DNA from: Caulobacter sp. CCH9-E1
GTDB taxonomy: Bacteria > Pseudomonadota > Alphaproteobacteria > Caulobacterales > Caulobacteraceae
NCBI RefSeq assembly: GCF_001556515.1
Contig: NZ_LSJA01000107.1
Location: 1 to 24,863 of the forward strand
Direction of reading: 5' to 3'
DNA length: 24,863 nt
Position 1 is the stretch's first letter, and each line of letters opens with the position of its first letter. The translations under genes and the position numbers were made by a program. The notes under the pieces were generated by a model, which was not told the DNA's origin, ran no database searches, and saw only the letters and a program-made list of their open reading frames with translations. Of this stretch, positions 6,396 through 15,910 are shown in pieces.

Positions 6396-8249
6396 CTACC
6401 CCGTGTCCCCCGTCAGCTCCCGCCGCGCCTTCTCAAGCTCTTCCGCATACCGGCGCGTCACGTGGGCTTCGGTGATCAGGCCGATGACCTCGCCGCCTTC
6501 GTCGACCACCGCGAGCTCATCCGCGCCGGTCTCGTCGAAGGCGGTCATGATCGCCTTGATCGACAGCTCCGGCGTCAGGGCGACGTCGGCGTTGGCGGCC
6601 AGCGAGGCGAGCGGCGCCTCGCTCTCGGGCGGCTGGGCGTAGACGGCGGCGGTGGCCACGATCCCGGCATAGCGGCCGGTCTCGCCGGTCAGGACGGCGC
6701 GCTTGGTCGAGCCCAGCGGGAAGCGGCGACGGAATTCGGCCAGGGTGGTGGCGGCGGGGATGGTCTTCACATCGCGGCGCATCATCCTGCCGGCGGTCAG
6801 GCTTCTCATCCAGGACACGTCGTGGGCGCTGCGGATCGTCTCGCCGCGCAGGTGCAGACGCCAGGTCGAGAACGAGTAGCCGAAGGTCTCGCGGACCACG
6901 GCGCTGGCGATCAGCGAGGCGGCCAGGGTCGCGGCGGTGATCGTGAAGTCGCCCGTGGCCTCCAGCACCAGGAACGACATGGTGAAGGGCCCGCCGACAA
7001 TGGCCACGCCCAGGGCGCCCATGCCGACCAGCGAGGCGGCGATCGGGTCTAGCCGCCCCTCCCCGCCCACAAGGTTCACGAGGTCCGAGAACGACTGGCC
7101 CATCAGCGCGCCCAGGAACAGGGCCGCGAAGAACAGACCGCCCCGGAAGCCGGAGCTCAGCGAGATGATCGAGGCCACCGACTTCATCAGGATCAGGATC
7201 AGCAGCATCTTCAGCGGCAGGTCGCCGTTGAGATCCAGGTGCAGCGCGCCGTGACCGCCGGACAGGGTCTGGGGCGTGACCATCGCCATGGCCGCCAGCG
7301 CCAGGCCGCCGATCGCCGGCCGCGCCCATCGGGGCGGCGCGGCCTTGGCGACCCAGCGGTCGGCCACCGCCACCGCGCGCATCAGGGCCACGCCGAACAG
7401 GGCCGCGACCAGGCCCAGCAGGCCGTAGAGCAGGTAGTCGGTCCAGGACGAGATCGCGACGACCGAGGTCTTTATCAGGTAGGGCGTCGAGCCCAGCGCC
7501 TTGGCCACCAGCACGCCGGCCAAGGCGGCCGCGGCGACGGGGGCGATGTTGGCGACGGTATAGGCGCCGATGACGATCTCGAACGCGTAGAAGGCGCCCG
7601 TCAGCGGCGCGCCGAACGCCGCCGCGATCGCCGCCCCGGCCCCGGCGCCGACCAGGATCCGCAGGTCGCCCCGGCGCAGGTTCAGCTTCTGCCCGACCCA
7701 CGAGGCCGCGGCCCCGCCCGCCTGGGCGTAGGCGGCCTCCAGGCCCACCGAGGCGCCGCATCCGTTGGAGATCAGGGTCTGGCCGCAGATGAAGGCGCTG
7801 TCGCGGACGGACAGCCGCCCGCCGTGCAGGGCGTTGGCCTCGACGGGGTCGACGGCGGGACTGGGACGGAAGCGCAGGACAAGGGCGGTGAACAGACCCA
7901 GCAGCAGTCCGCCCAGCGGAATGGCCAGGAGCCGCCAGGGCTCGATCATGGCCTGAGCCGACAGGCGTTCGTTCGGATCGAAGGCGAACAGCCAGACCTG
8001 GGTGGCGTGGGCGACCTTCTCCAGCAACACCGCCAGGGCGGCGGCGGCCATCCCCACGACCGTCGCCACGGCGATCAGCCAGAGTTCCGAAGAACGCGTG
8101 CGGCGGCGCAGCCAGGCCAGCCACGGCAAGGCCTGGCGGCGGGCGTCGCGGAATGCCGCGCGCTCGGTCAGGGCGGTGCGCAGCACCTGCCGCCAATGAC
8201 GGGTCTCTGCGGCGGGGTCGGGCTGGGTCGTCTCCGCCGGCTCGGTCAT
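6396..8249 (-). CDS. CLC-family chloride channel/antiporter with CBS domains
   Basis: The 617-aa protein has a long charged N-terminus (about 50 residues), a CLC membrane core (about 55-450) and a C-terminal tail with two CBS-like segments (about 475-610). CLC landmarks are SNGCGASVGLEAAYAQ (161-176), where Glu171 is the likely gating/proton glutamate in place of the usual GREGP sequence, then GAGAGAAIAAAFGAPLTGAFYAFE (201-224) and SSGFRGGLFFAALFLGA further on. It should move chloride, probably in exchange for protons, across the inner membrane; CBS domains often sense adenine nucleotides. The ATG at 8249 lies 6 nt after the murD stop, so it is probably translated from the dcw transcript, an unexpected last gene for a cell wall operon. 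The GLEAAY variant marks a subfamily, so transport type (channel or exchanger) is open. Confidence 0.93.
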   Translation of the reverse strand: MTEPAETTQPDPAAETRHWRQVLRTALTERAAFRDARRQALPWLAWLRRRTRSSELWLIAVATVVGMAAAALAVLLEKVAHATQVWLFAFDPNERLSAQAMIEPWRLLAIPLGGLLLGLFTALVLRFRPSPAVDPVEANALHGGRLSVRDSAFICGQTLISNGCGASVGLEAAYAQAGGAAASWVGQKLNLRRGDLRILVGAGAGAAIAAAFGAPLTGAFYAFEIVIGAYTVANIAPVAAAALAGVLVAKALGSTPYLIKTSVVAISSWTDYLLYGLLGLVAALFGVALMRAVAVADRWVAKAAPPRWARPAIGGLALAAMAMVTPQTLSGGHGALHLDLNGDLPLKMLLILILMKSVASIISLSSGFRGGLFFAALFLGALMGQSFSDLVNLVGGEGRLDPIAASLVGMGALGVAIVGGPFTMSFLVLEATGDFTITAATLAASLIASAVVRETFGYSFSTWRLHLRGETIRSAHDVSWMRSLTAGRMMRRDVKTIPAATTLAEFRRRFPLGSTKRAVLTGETGRYAGIVATAAVYAQPPESEAPLASLAANADVALTPELSIKAIMTAFDETGADELAVVDEGGEVIGLITEAHVTRRYAEELEKARRELTGDTG

Positions 8250-8255
8250 GGGCGT

Positions 8256-9668
8256 CTAGGCCACGGCGGCCTTGCCGCCGGCCACCAGGCCGTTGACGGC
8301 GGCGCGAAACGCCTCGCCCCGCGCCTCGAAGTCGCTGAACTGGTCGAAGGAGGCGCAAGCCGGCGACAGCAGGACGATCGCCTCCTGGTCGCTGGCGGCG
8401 GCGTCGGCATAGGCCTGCTGCACGGCGCGCTCCAGCGTGCCGCTTATCGCCACCTCGGCCTTGCCGGCCAGGGTCCACGAGAACGGCTCGGCCGCCTCGC
8501 CGATCAGATAGGCCTTGGCGATGCGCGGGAAGAGGTCCTTCAGGTCGTCGATGCCGCCGGCCTTCGCGACGCCGCCGGCGATCCAGTAGAACTTCGGATA
8601 GCTGGACATCGCCTGGCGGGCGGCGTCGGCGTTGGTGGCCTTGCTGTCGTTGACGAAGCGGACCTTGCCGATCTTGCCCACGGTCTCCATCCGGTGCGCG
8701 AGGCCCGGGAAGGTCATCAGGCCGTCGACGGCCTCCTGCATCGGAATGCCGATCGCCCGCGCGGCGGCGTAGGCGGCGGCGGCGTTCTGCCAATTGTGGC
8801 GGCCCGGCAGGCTGCGGGCGCGCAAGAGGTCGGCGACCTCGACCACGCGCTCGCCGGTGGCGTCATACAGCACCCCCTGCAGGGCGTAGACGCCCCGGCC
8901 CATCGCCTTGCCGGCGCTGATCGGCCAGATGGTGCGGCGGTTGGCGGCGGTGATCTCGGTGCAGATCTGCTGGCACCAGGGATCGTCGACGCCGATGATC
9001 GCGGTGTCGCCCTTGCCCTGGTTCAGGAAGATCCGGCGCTTGGCGGCGATGTAGCCGTCCATGCCGCCGTGGCGGTCCAGGTGGTCGGGCGAGATGTTCA
9101 GCAGCACCACGGCGTCCGGATGCAGGCTGGAGGTCAGGTCCAGCTGATAGGACGACAGCTCCAGCACATAGACCGCGCCGCCGTGCATGTCCTCAAGGCC
9201 CAGGACCCCCTGGCCGATATTGCCGCCGATCCGCGTGTCGCGGCCGGCCGAGGCGCACAGGTGGCCGATCAGGGCGGTGGTCGTCGACTTGCCGTTGGTG
9301 CCGGTGATGGCGATGATCTTCGGCCGCTTGTGGACCGGGGCGGCGGCGACCGTGCGGGCGAAGAGCTCGATGTCGCCCAGGATCTCGACGCCGGCGGCCT
9401 TGGCCTTCTGCACGGTCCAGTGCGGCTTGGGATGGGTCAGCGGCACGCCCGGCGACAGCATCAGCGCGTCGAACTGGCGCCAGTCGGCGGCTTCGAGATC
9501 GACGACCGGGAAGCCTTCGGCCGCCGCGGCCTCGCGGCTGGCGATCTTCTCGTCCCAGAGGGCGACCTTCGCCCCGCCCGCGATCAAGGCGCGCGCCGCC
9601 GTAAGCCCGGTGCGGCCCAGGCCGAACACCGCGACGGTCTTGCCTTCGAAACCACGGACCGGGATCAT
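8256..9668 (-). CDS. murD: MurD, UDP-MurNAc-L-alanine:D-glutamate ligase
   Basis: MurD adds D-glutamate to UDP-MurNAc-L-Ala in the cytoplasm using ATP. The 470-aa protein has the N-terminal nucleotide-fold start (VAVFGLGRTGLTAARAL, residues about 12-28), the Mur-ligase P-loop GTNGKST at 123-129 with Lys127, the ELSSYQL segment that follows, and the HRME motif before a C-terminal domain carrying SPACASFDQF. Length is normal. The ATG at 9668 has GGGAGG about 7 nt upstream, in the 13-nt gap after the mraY stop. Order and identity are as expected for the alphaproteobacterial dcw cluster. The next canonical gene, ftsW, is not adjacent but 5.7 kb further on. Confidence 0.97.
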   Translation of the reverse strand: MIPVRGFEGKTVAVFGLGRTGLTAARALIAGGAKVALWDEKIASREAAAAEGFPVVDLEAADWRQFDALMLSPGVPLTHPKPHWTVQKAKAAGVEILGDIELFARTVAAAPVHKRPKIIAITGTNGKSTTTALIGHLCASAGRDTRIGGNIGQGVLGLEDMHGGAVYVLELSSYQLDLTSSLHPDAVVLLNISPDHLDRHGGMDGYIAAKRRIFLNQGKGDTAIIGVDDPWCQQICTEITAANRRTIWPISAGKAMGRGVYALQGVLYDATGERVVEVADLLRARSLPGRHNWQNAAAAYAAARAIGIPMQEAVDGLMTFPGLAHRMETVGKIGKVRFVNDSKATNADAARQAMSSYPKFYWIAGGVAKAGGIDDLKDLFPRIAKAYLIGEAAEPFSWTLAGKAEVAISGTLERAVQQAYADAAASDQEAIVLLSPACASFDQFSDFEARGEAFRAAVNGLVAGGKAAVA

Positions 9669-9681
9669 CGGATCGCCTCCC

Positions 9682-10794
9682 CTACCGCAGCTTCAGGGTG
9701 GCGAGGCCGACGAAGGCCAGGATCATCGACACGATCCAGAAGCGGATCACGACGGTGGACTCCGGCCAGCCCAGCTTCTCGAAGTGGTGGTGGATCGGCG
9801 CCATCAGGAAGACCCGCTTGCCGGTCTTCTTGAAGTAGGCGACCTGGATCATCACGCTCAGCGCCTCGGCCACGAACAGGCCGCCGACGATGCCGAGCAC
9901 CAGCTCGTGCTTGGAGCAGACGGCGATCGCGCCCAGGGCGCCGCCCAGGGCCAGCGAGCCGGTGTCGCCCATGAAGATCTTGGCGGGGGGCGCGTTATAC
10001 CAGAGGAAGCCCATGCCCCCGCCGATGATGGCGCCGCACAACACCGCCAGCTCGCCGACGCCCGGCGCGAAGTGCAGGTTCAGATAGTCGGCGAACTTGT
10101 AGTTGCCCACGAGGTAGGCGATCAGGCCGAAGGTCGAGGCGGCGAACATCACCGGCACGATGGCCAGGCCGTCCAGGCCGTCGGTCAGGTTCACGGCGTT
10201 GGAGAAGCCGGCGATCGTGATCGCGGCGAAGACCACGTAGAACCAGCCCAGATTGATCACCAGCGCCTTGAAGATCGGGAAGATCAGGCTGGTTTCCATG
10301 CCGGGCGTCATCGGCGACTTGGGCGCGAACAGGATCAGGATCACGGTGGCCGCGATCGCCACGATGAACTGGGCGATCAGCTTCTGCACGCTGGAGAGGC
10401 CGGCCGTGGTCTGCTTGGTGACCTTGGCGTAGTCGTCCATGAAGCCCAGCAGGCCATAGCTGCCGGTGACCAGCAGCACGACCCAGACGTGGACGTTGCG
10501 CAGGTCGGCCCACAGCAGGGCGCCGACGAACAGGCCGGCCAGGATCATGAAACCGCCCATGGTGGGCGTGCCGGCCTTTTCCGTGACGTGGCGGGCGATG
10601 CCGTCGGTGCGGATCGGCTGGCCCTTGCCCTGCTTGGTCTTCATCCAGCGGATGAAGCGCGAGCCCATGGCCACCGCGACGATATAGGCCGTCAGCATGG
10701 CCATGCCGGACCGGAACGTCAGGTACTTCAACAGGTTGAGCATCGGCACATGCTCTTGCGAGCGCGCCAGCCATTCATAGAGGAAGTACAGCAT
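9682..10794 (-). CDS. mraY: MraY, phospho-MurNAc-pentapeptide transferase (lipid I synthase)
   Basis: MraY transfers phospho-MurNAc-pentapeptide from its UDP carrier to undecaprenyl phosphate, making lipid I in the inner membrane. The 370-aa product is a ten-helix-type protein with all family motifs: GTPTMGG (75-81), the catalytic MDDYAK (119-124, Asp120/Asp121), [10 protein letters not shown] (202-211), FMGDTGS with Asp277 (274-280), and [13 protein letters not shown] (331-343) with the HHH at 335-337. The frame is open further upstream to 10974, but that part is the out-of-frame shadow of murF. The ATG at 10794 shares its A with the murF stop (TGATG), giving the standard length. Confidence 0.97.
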   Translation of the reverse strand: MLYFLYEWLARSQEHVPMLNLLKYLTFRSGMAMLTAYIVAVAMGSRFIRWMKTKQGKGQPIRTDGIARHVTEKAGTPTMGGFMILAGLFVGALLWADLRNVHVWVVLLVTGSYGLLGFMDDYAKVTKQTTAGLSSVQKLIAQFIVAIAATVILILFAPKSPMTPGMETSLIFPIFKALVINLGWFYVVFAAITIAGFSNAVNLTDGLDGLAIVPVMFAASTFGLIAYLVGNYKFADYLNLHFAPGVGELAVLCGAIIGGGMGFLWYNAPPAKIFMGDTGSLALGGALGAIAVCSKHELVLGIVGGLFVAEALSVMIQVAYFKKTGKRVFLMAPIHHHFEKLGWPESTVVIRFWIVSMILAFVGLATLKLR

Positions 10795-12254
10795 CAGACC
10801 CGTTCTCCGAGATCGAGCGCCGCCAGGGCCTGGGCCAAAAGCCCCGCCTTGGAGCCGTTCGACCCCTTCACCATCACCACGTCGCCAGGCTGGATCGCCC
10901 CCGCCAGCTTCGCCGTTAACTCTTCGGTAACCATCGCGTAGCCGCCTCGCCGAGTCGGCGGAAGCGCCTCCCACAGCGATTTCATGTGGACGCCCGCGAG
11001 AAAAACCATGTCAACGTTTGCGGCCGCGATCGGCTCCGCAAGCTCGGCGTGAAAGCGCGCGGTGTCCTCGCCTAATTCGAGCATGTCGGTCAGCGCCACG
11101 ATCCGCCGCCCGGCGACCTTGCGCGCGCCCAGCGTCTTCAAGGCGGCCTGCATCGAGACCGGATTGGCGTTGTAGCTCTCGTCGACCAGGGTGAAGGCGC
11201 CGCCGTCGATCCGGACGGTTTTCTCGGCCCCGCGTCCCTCGATCGGCGCGAAGGCGGCCAGCGCCGCCAGCGCGGTCTCGCGCGGCACGTCCAGCGCTTC
11301 CAGCATCAGCAGCACGCAAAGGCTGTTGGGGCCCCAGTGGACGCCGGTCTGCAGCAAGGAGAACTCGACGGGTTCGCCCTTGATCACAGCCTTAACCACC
11401 GACTTCCCCGGCGAATGCCGGGGCCCAGATCCATCTTGAGCGCTCGCCGCCTTGTCATCTGGATCCCGGCCTTCGCCGGGAAGGTCGGAGGAAAAGGAGA
11501 CCAACTGGGCCGTGCAGTCGGGCGAAGACCCAAAGCTCCAGACCGTCGCGCCGGCCTTCTCCGCCTCTCCCTTGAGATAGTCGAACCAGCGGTTGTCGGC
11601 GTTCAGCACCGCGATCCCGCCTGGACGCAGGCCCGCGAAGATCTCGGCCTTGGCGCGGGCCACGCCCGCCTCGCCGTCCGGGAAGTTCTCGATGTGCACC
11701 GGGCCGACGGTGGTGATCGCCACCGCATGCGGCTGGACGAAGCCCGACAGGGGCGTGATCTCGCCGGCGTGGTTCATGCCGATCTCGAACACCGCCCGCT
11801 CTGCGTCGCGCGGCATCCGCGCCAGGGTCAGCGGCACGCCGATATGGTTGTTGTAGCTCTTGACCGAGGCGTGGGCCTTGCCGGCCAGGCGCAGGCCGGC
11901 CTCGACCGCGCGGGTGACGCTGGTCTTGCCGACCGAGCCGGTCACCGCGCCGCGCTTGCACTGGGGCGCGCGCTCGCGGGCGGCGACGCCCAGGGCTTCC
12001 AGCGCCTTGAAGGTGTCGGCGACCATCACCGCCGGGGCGTCGACCGGCTTGGCGGCCAGGACGCCGGCCGCGCCGCTCGCCATGGCCTGGGGGACGAAGT
12101 CGTGGCCGTCGCGCGCGCCGACCAGCGGCACGAACAGGTCGCCTCGCTCCACCGACCGGGTGTCGATCGAGACGCCGGTCGCGGCGAAGTCGCCGGCGAC
12201 CTGGCCGCCGACCGCCTGGGCGATCTCGTCAGCGGTCCAGAGCGCGTCAAGCAT
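10794..12254 (-). CDS. murF: MurF, UDP-MurNAc-tripeptide:D-alanyl-D-alanine ligase, carrying an in-frame repeat insertion
   Basis: MurF adds D-Ala-D-Ala to complete the UDP-MurNAc-pentapeptide. The 486-aa product has the N-terminal substrate domain ([16 protein letters not shown], about 29-44), the P-loop TGSVGKTS (105-112), [13 protein letters not shown] (132-144), the [10 protein letters not shown] segment, NADN (218-221) and DESYNANP (358-365), ending with [10 protein letters not shown]. The ATG at 12254 is chosen because it lies 8 nt inside the end of murE and starts the conserved part; the frame upstream is a murE shadow. Residues about 256-285 ([11 protein letters not shown], later [12 protein letters not shown]) are unlike any MurF part I know. 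They are encoded by an inverted-repeat element of a kind normally found between genes. It falls just after the central ATPase portion, probably in a surface loop, and the frame is kept. Confidence 0.95.
   Translation of the reverse strand: MLDALWTADEIAQAVGGQVAGDFAATGVSIDTRSVERGDLFVPLVGARDGHDFVPQAMASGAAGVLAAKPVDAPAVMVADTFKALEALGVAARERAPQCKRGAVTGSVGKTSVTRAVEAGLRLAGKAHASVKSYNNHIGVPLTLARMPRDAERAVFEIGMNHAGEITPLSGFVQPHAVAITTVGPVHIENFPDGEAGVARAKAEIFAGLRPGGIAVLNADNRWFDYLKGEAEKAGATVWSFGSSPDCTAQLVSFSSDLPGEGRDPDDKAASAQDGSGPRHSPGKSVVKAVIKGEPVEFSLLQTGVHWGPNSLCVLLMLEALDVPRETALAALAAFAPIEGRGAEKTVRIDGGAFTLVDESYNANPVSMQAALKTLGARKVAGRRIVALTDMLELGEDTARFHAELAEPIAAANVDMVFLAGVHMKSLWEALPPTRRGGYAMVTEELTAKLAGAIQPGDVVMVKGSNGSKAGLLAQALAALDLGERV
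11401..11489. repeat. Palindromic repeat pair inserted in frame within murF
   Basis: The left arm (11401-11432) and right arm (11458-11489) are imperfect inverted copies of each other. Both contain a CCCGGCGAA(T/G)GCCGGG core followed by a CCAGAT end, and are separated by about 25 nt. Each core is itself a small hairpin. The (C)TGGATCCCGGCCTTCGCCGGGA type is a well-known dispersed intergenic repeat in GC-rich proteobacteria. Here it lies wholly inside murF and is translated as residues about 256-285 without a stop or frameshift. Confidence 0.85.
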
Positions 12255-13707
12255 CGACGCCCTCCAAGGCCGCGAGGGTCTCCGCCACGTCGTCGAACGG
12301 GTGGACCACGCCGGCGACGATCTGGCCCTGCTCGTGGCCCTTGCCGGCGACGACCAGCACGTCGCCCTCGGACAACAGGTCGACGGCGGCGCGGATGGCG
12401 GCGCGGCGATCGCCGATCTCGCGCGCGCCGGGGGCGGCTTCGAGAATGGCGGCGCGGATCGAGGCGGGATCTTCCGAGCGCGGGTTGTCGTCGGTGACGA
12501 TGGCGACATCGGCCAGCTTGGCGCCGATCGCGCCCATCAGCGGCCGCTTGCCCCGATCGCGGTCGCCGCCCGCGCCGAACACCGCGATCAGCTTGCCGCG
12601 CGTGTGCGGGCGCAGGGCTTCCAGCACCGTCTGCAGGCCGTCCGGGGTGTGGGCGTAGTCGACATAGGCCTCGCCGCCCTTGGGACCACGCCCGACGCGC
12701 TGAAGGCGGCCCGCCGCGCCCTCAAGGCTCTCCAGCGCCTTGAGGACCTTGCCGACATCCTCGCCGGCGGCCACGCACAGGCCCGCGGCGACCAGCACGT
12801 TCGAGGCCTGGAAGGCGCCGGCCAGCGGCAGGCGGATCTCGTAGGTTTCGCCATCGGCCTCGACCACCAGATCCTGGCCGGCCGGGGTCGGGGTGCGCGA
12901 CATCAGGCGCAGGCCCTGCCCGTCCTCGCCGACCGAGAACACGCTCTGGCCCGAGGTGACGGCGGCCGAGGCGAAGGTCGGGAAGGCTTCGCTGTCGGCG
13001 TTCAGCACGGCCATCGCGCCGGCGGGCGTCAGGGTGTCGAACAGGCGCAGCTTGGCGGCGCGATAGGCCTCCATCGAGCCGTGATAGTCGAGGTGGTCCT
13101 GGGTGAAGTTGGTGAAGCCGGCGGCCTTGAGCTTCACGCCGTCGACGCGGCGCTGGTCGACGCCGTGCGAGCTGGCTTCCAGCGCCAGGTGCGTCACGCC
13201 CATGTCGGCCAGGCGCGCGATCATCTCGGCGACGTCGCCGGCGTCCGGCGTGGTCAGGCCTGGCGGAGTCAGTTGTTGGTCCGGCTGGCCGGCCTCGCTG
13301 ACCACCACGCCGAGGGTGCCCATGCTGGCGGCCTTGTGGCCCAGCTGGGCGAAGATCTGGCGGCAAAAGCCAGCGACCGAGGTCTTGCCGTTGGTGCCAG
13401 TCACCGCCACGCACATGGCCGGCTGCTTGCCCCAGAAGGCGGCGGAGGCCAGGGCGTAGGCGCGGCGGGCGTCCTCCGAGCGCACCACGGGAACGCCAAT
13501 GCCTTCGAGACCGCCTTCGGGCGCCAGGATGGCGGCGGCGCCCTTGGCCACCGCGCCCTCGGCGAAATCGCGGCCGTCGACCTTGGTCCCCGGCAGGGCC
13601 GCGAACAACCAGCCGGCGGTGACCTTGCGGCTGTCGGCGGTGACGCCGGCGATCACCGGGTCATTGGCGAAGGGGCGGTTGAACAGTTCGGACAGACGCT
13701 TGGTCAT
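12247..13707 (-). CDS. murE: MurE, UDP-MurNAc-dipeptide:meso-diaminopimelate ligase
   Basis: MurE adds the third amino acid of the stem peptide. The 486-aa product shows VTADSRKVTAGWLFAALPG (22-40) in the UDP-binding domain, the P-loop GTNGKTS (104-110), the LEASSHG segment (176-182), NFTQDHLDYHG (200-210), the AAKLRLF lysine (Lys219, probably the carbamylated one), VDYAHTPDGL (349-358), and DNPR (407-410), which is the mark of meso-diaminopimelate specificity. The ATG at 13707 overlaps the ftsI stop as ATGA, with GGAGGCGGG about 5 nt upstream. The end overlaps murF by 8 nt. Length is normal and nothing unusual is seen. Confidence 0.97.
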   Translation of the reverse strand: MTKRLSELFNRPFANDPVIAGVTADSRKVTAGWLFAALPGTKVDGRDFAEGAVAKGAAAILAPEGGLEGIGVPVVRSEDARRAYALASAAFWGKQPAMCVAVTGTNGKTSVAGFCRQIFAQLGHKAASMGTLGVVVSEAGQPDQQLTPPGLTTPDAGDVAEMIARLADMGVTHLALEASSHGVDQRRVDGVKLKAAGFTNFTQDHLDYHGSMEAYRAAKLRLFDTLTPAGAMAVLNADSEAFPTFASAAVTSGQSVFSVGEDGQGLRLMSRTPTPAGQDLVVEADGETYEIRLPLAGAFQASNVLVAAGLCVAAGEDVGKVLKALESLEGAAGRLQRVGRGPKGGEAYVDYAHTPDGLQTVLEALRPHTRGKLIAVFGAGGDRDRGKRPLMGAIGAKLADVAIVTDDNPRSEDPASIRAAILEAAPGAREIGDRRAAIRAAVDLLSEGDVLVVAGKGHEQGQIVAGVVHPFDDVAETLAALEGVDA

Positions 13708-15476
13708 AGGCCCGCCTCCGGAGCGGTGTTCTTGTTAGGAGCGGCGAGGGTCACCAGGTCCTGCTTTCTCTGGACGCCGAGGAACGGCGCGATGCGCTCG
13801 ATGACCTTGCCGGCCGCCGGCGCGCCGACCCAGCCGCCGGTCGAGAAGCCGTACGAGGCGGCCGTGCCATGCGGCTCGTCCATCAGGATCAGGACGAAGT
13901 AGCGGTCGGCCTCCAGCGGGCCGTCGGTCGGGAACACGGCCGCGAACGAGGAGACCTGGCGCTGGTGGTTGTAGCCGCGGATCGAGGGGTCGTACTTCTC
14001 GCCGGTGCCGGTCTTGCCGCCGACCGACAGGCCCGGCACGTCGGCCTTGCCGCCGCTGCCGCCTTCGCCTGGGATGACATTGGCGCGCATGATCTTCAGC
14101 ATCTCGGCCGAGGTGGCCTCCGACAGCACCCGCGCCCCTTCCGGACGCACGCCGTCGGGCATCTTCTTGATGGTCAGCGGCAGCATCTTGCCGCCGTTCA
14201 GCAGCGCGCCCATCGCCTGGGCCAGGGCCAGCGGGCTGACGTTCATGCCGTGGCCGAACGAGGTGGAGGCCACCGCGTCCATGTCCCACTTGCGCGGCGT
14301 CAGCGGCCGAGCCGACTCCATCAGCTCGACCTTGGCCGGCTTGGTCAGGCCCAGGGCCGTGAAGTAGCGCGACAGCCGCTCGCCGCCGATCTTCTCGGCC
14401 AGCATGGCCGTGCCGATATTCGACGAGTGCTTGAACACCTCGACCAGGGTCAGGATCGCCTTGGCCGCGTGGTAGTCGTGGATCGTGCGGTAGCCCAGCT
14501 TGAACGGCTCGCGCGCGTCGAAGGTCGAGGCGGGGGTCGCGACGCCGGTGTCCAGGCCGATCGCGACCGTGAACGCCTTGAAGGTCGAGCCCATCTCATA
14601 GACCGAGGCCGCGGCGCGGTTCAGGCGCTGGTCGTTGGTCGCCTCGCCAGCCTTGTTGGCGTCGTAGTCCGGCAGGCTGGCCAGGCCCAGGATCTCGCCG
14701 GTGTGGACATTGGTGACCAGGCCCACCGCGCCCTTGGGCGTGAACTCGGCGGCCGCCTTGCGAAGCTCGTCTTCCAGCGCCGCCTGCACCCGCACGTCGA
14801 TCGACAGCTGGACCGGACCACCGCCGTCGCCGCCGACGGCCTTGCGGATCGGATCGTCTAGGGCGCGCTCGGCGCCGGCCAGGCCCTTGCCGCCACTGTC
14901 GACGAAGCCGACCAGGTGCGCCGCCGTCGGGCCCAGCGGATACATCCGCCGCTCCTGCTCCTCGAAAGAGACCCCCGGCAGGCCGAGATTGAAGATGGCG
15001 TCCTTCTCATCCGGCGTCAGGCCGCCGACGACGAAGGTGCGGTGGTCGCCGAACACGATCTTGTCCAGGCGCTTGGCCGGCACCTGCGGCAGGGCGCGCC
15101 CGAGGGCGCGGCGGGTCTCCTTGGCGTCCCAGATCTCGCGCGGATCGACATAAAGAGCGTAGTGCGCCAGATCGACGGCCAGCAGCTTGCCGTTGCGGTC
15201 GACCAGGTCGCCGCGCGCGCCGTCGGCGCCCTGGGCGTATCCGTTGCCGCGTCCGGCGTTCGAGAACAGCGCCGACCAGCCCGCGCCCAGCCCCACGCCC
15301 ACGAAGCACAGGCCGAAGAACACCATCACCAGGAAGATGCGGATGCGGGTGTCATCCTGCGGCTTGGCCGCCGCGCGCGAGCGCTCGAAGGCGTGCTCCA
15401 GCCGCCAGACGCGCTCGACCAGCCAGCGCCAGGCCGGGGAATGGAAGCCGCCGGGGCCAAGGTTCGACAGGCTCAT
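13704..15476 (-). CDS. ftsI: FtsI (PBP3), septal peptidoglycan transpeptidase
   Basis: FtsI crosslinks septal peptidoglycan in complex with FtsW. The 590-aa protein has a cytoplasmic tail of about 45 residues, one membrane helix (about 47-70), a pedestal domain starting RGDLVDRNGKLLAVD (88-102), and the transpeptidase domain with all three penicillin-binding motifs: STFK at 297-300 (active Ser297), SSN at 351-353, and KTG at 488-490. The C-terminus extends about 100 residues past KTG, ending NKNTAPEAGL. The ATG at 15476 overlaps the ftsL stop by 4 nt (ATGA). FtsI is chosen over PBP2 because of its place between ftsL and murE. Confidence 0.97.
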   Translation of the reverse strand: MSLSNLGPGGFHSPAWRWLVERVWRLEHAFERSRAAAKPQDDTRIRIFLVMVFFGLCFVGVGLGAGWSALFSNAGRGNGYAQGADGARGDLVDRNGKLLAVDLAHYALYVDPREIWDAKETRRALGRALPQVPAKRLDKIVFGDHRTFVVGGLTPDEKDAIFNLGLPGVSFEEQERRMYPLGPTAAHLVGFVDSGGKGLAGAERALDDPIRKAVGGDGGGPVQLSIDVRVQAALEDELRKAAAEFTPKGAVGLVTNVHTGEILGLASLPDYDANKAGEATNDQRLNRAAASVYEMGSTFKAFTVAIGLDTGVATPASTFDAREPFKLGYRTIHDYHAAKAILTLVEVFKHSSNIGTAMLAEKIGGERLSRYFTALGLTKPAKVELMESARPLTPRKWDMDAVASTSFGHGMNVSPLALAQAMGALLNGGKMLPLTIKKMPDGVRPEGARVLSEATSAEMLKIMRANVIPGEGGSGGKADVPGLSVGGKTGTGEKYDPSIRGYNHQRQVSSFAAVFPTDGPLEADRYFVLILMDEPHGTAASYGFSTGGWVGAPAAGKVIERIAPFLGVQRKQDLVTLAAPNKNTAPEAGL

Positions 15477-15910
15477 CGCGGGCCTCCCGCGGGAGGCGGC
15501 GGCGGAACGTCCTCCGGCACGGCTTCGGGCGCGTCGGCGGCGAGGACGTCGGTGGCTTCGGGGACCGCCGTAACCGGCGCGCGCGGCAATTCGCGACGAC
15601 GGGCGACGTCGATCAGGGCGTCCTCGGTGATCTCGCGATCGGGCGCGATCGGCGCCAGCTGCATCATCTGAGCCAGCTGCTCGATGCGGCGCGGCTGCTC
15701 CAGGTGGGCGACCTCGGCCTCGAGCAGGCGCTTGCGGCCCATCTCCTCGTCGATCTCCTGCTGGATGCGGGCGATCTCCTGGCGCTCGCGACCGGCGAAG
15801 GTCTTGGCCAGATAGACGCCGGTGACCAGGGTCAGCAGGATGCCGAGACCCACGACCTCGACGACCCGGAAGCCCCGCACCCGCTTATTGAAAAGCTCCA
15901 TGAAGCTCAT
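15473..15910 (-). CDS. ftsL: FtsL, division complex bitopic membrane protein
   Basis: FtsL links FtsB/FtsQ to FtsWI in the divisome. The 145-aa product has a short cytoplasmic N-terminus, one membrane helix (about 17-36, [20 protein letters not shown]), then a charged coiled coil (about 40-80, [19 protein letters not shown] and onwards to [12 protein letters not shown]), and a Pro/Ala-rich tail (about 105-145) that is longer than in short FtsL proteins such as that of E. coli. Sequence conservation of FtsL is low, so identity rests on topology, coiled coil and position between rsmH and ftsI. Both ends overlap neighbours by ATGA. Confidence 0.92.
   Translation of the reverse strand: MSFMELFNKRVRGFRVVEVVGLGILLTLVTGVYLAKTFAGRERQEIARIQQEIDEEMGRKRLLEAEVAHLEQPRRIEQLAQMMQLAPIAPDREITEDALIDVARRRELPRAPVTAVPEATDVLAADAPEAVPEDVPPPPPAGGPR

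Noticed and set aside
6517..8793. A 758-codon minus-strand frame overlapping clc and murD
   Set aside because: It is a shifted frame over the real clc and murD genes, with very Arg-rich low-complexity translation.
7239..9833. An 864-codon open frame on the plus strand across clc and murD
   Set aside because: High GC makes long chance frames. This one is antisense to two clearly recognisable genes, is full of Gly/Arg/Gln repeats and shows no domain.
11401..11489. CRISPR-like interpretation of the repeat arms in murF and near rnpB
   Set aside because: Only two inverted arms exist at each place, with no regular direct repeats and spacers.
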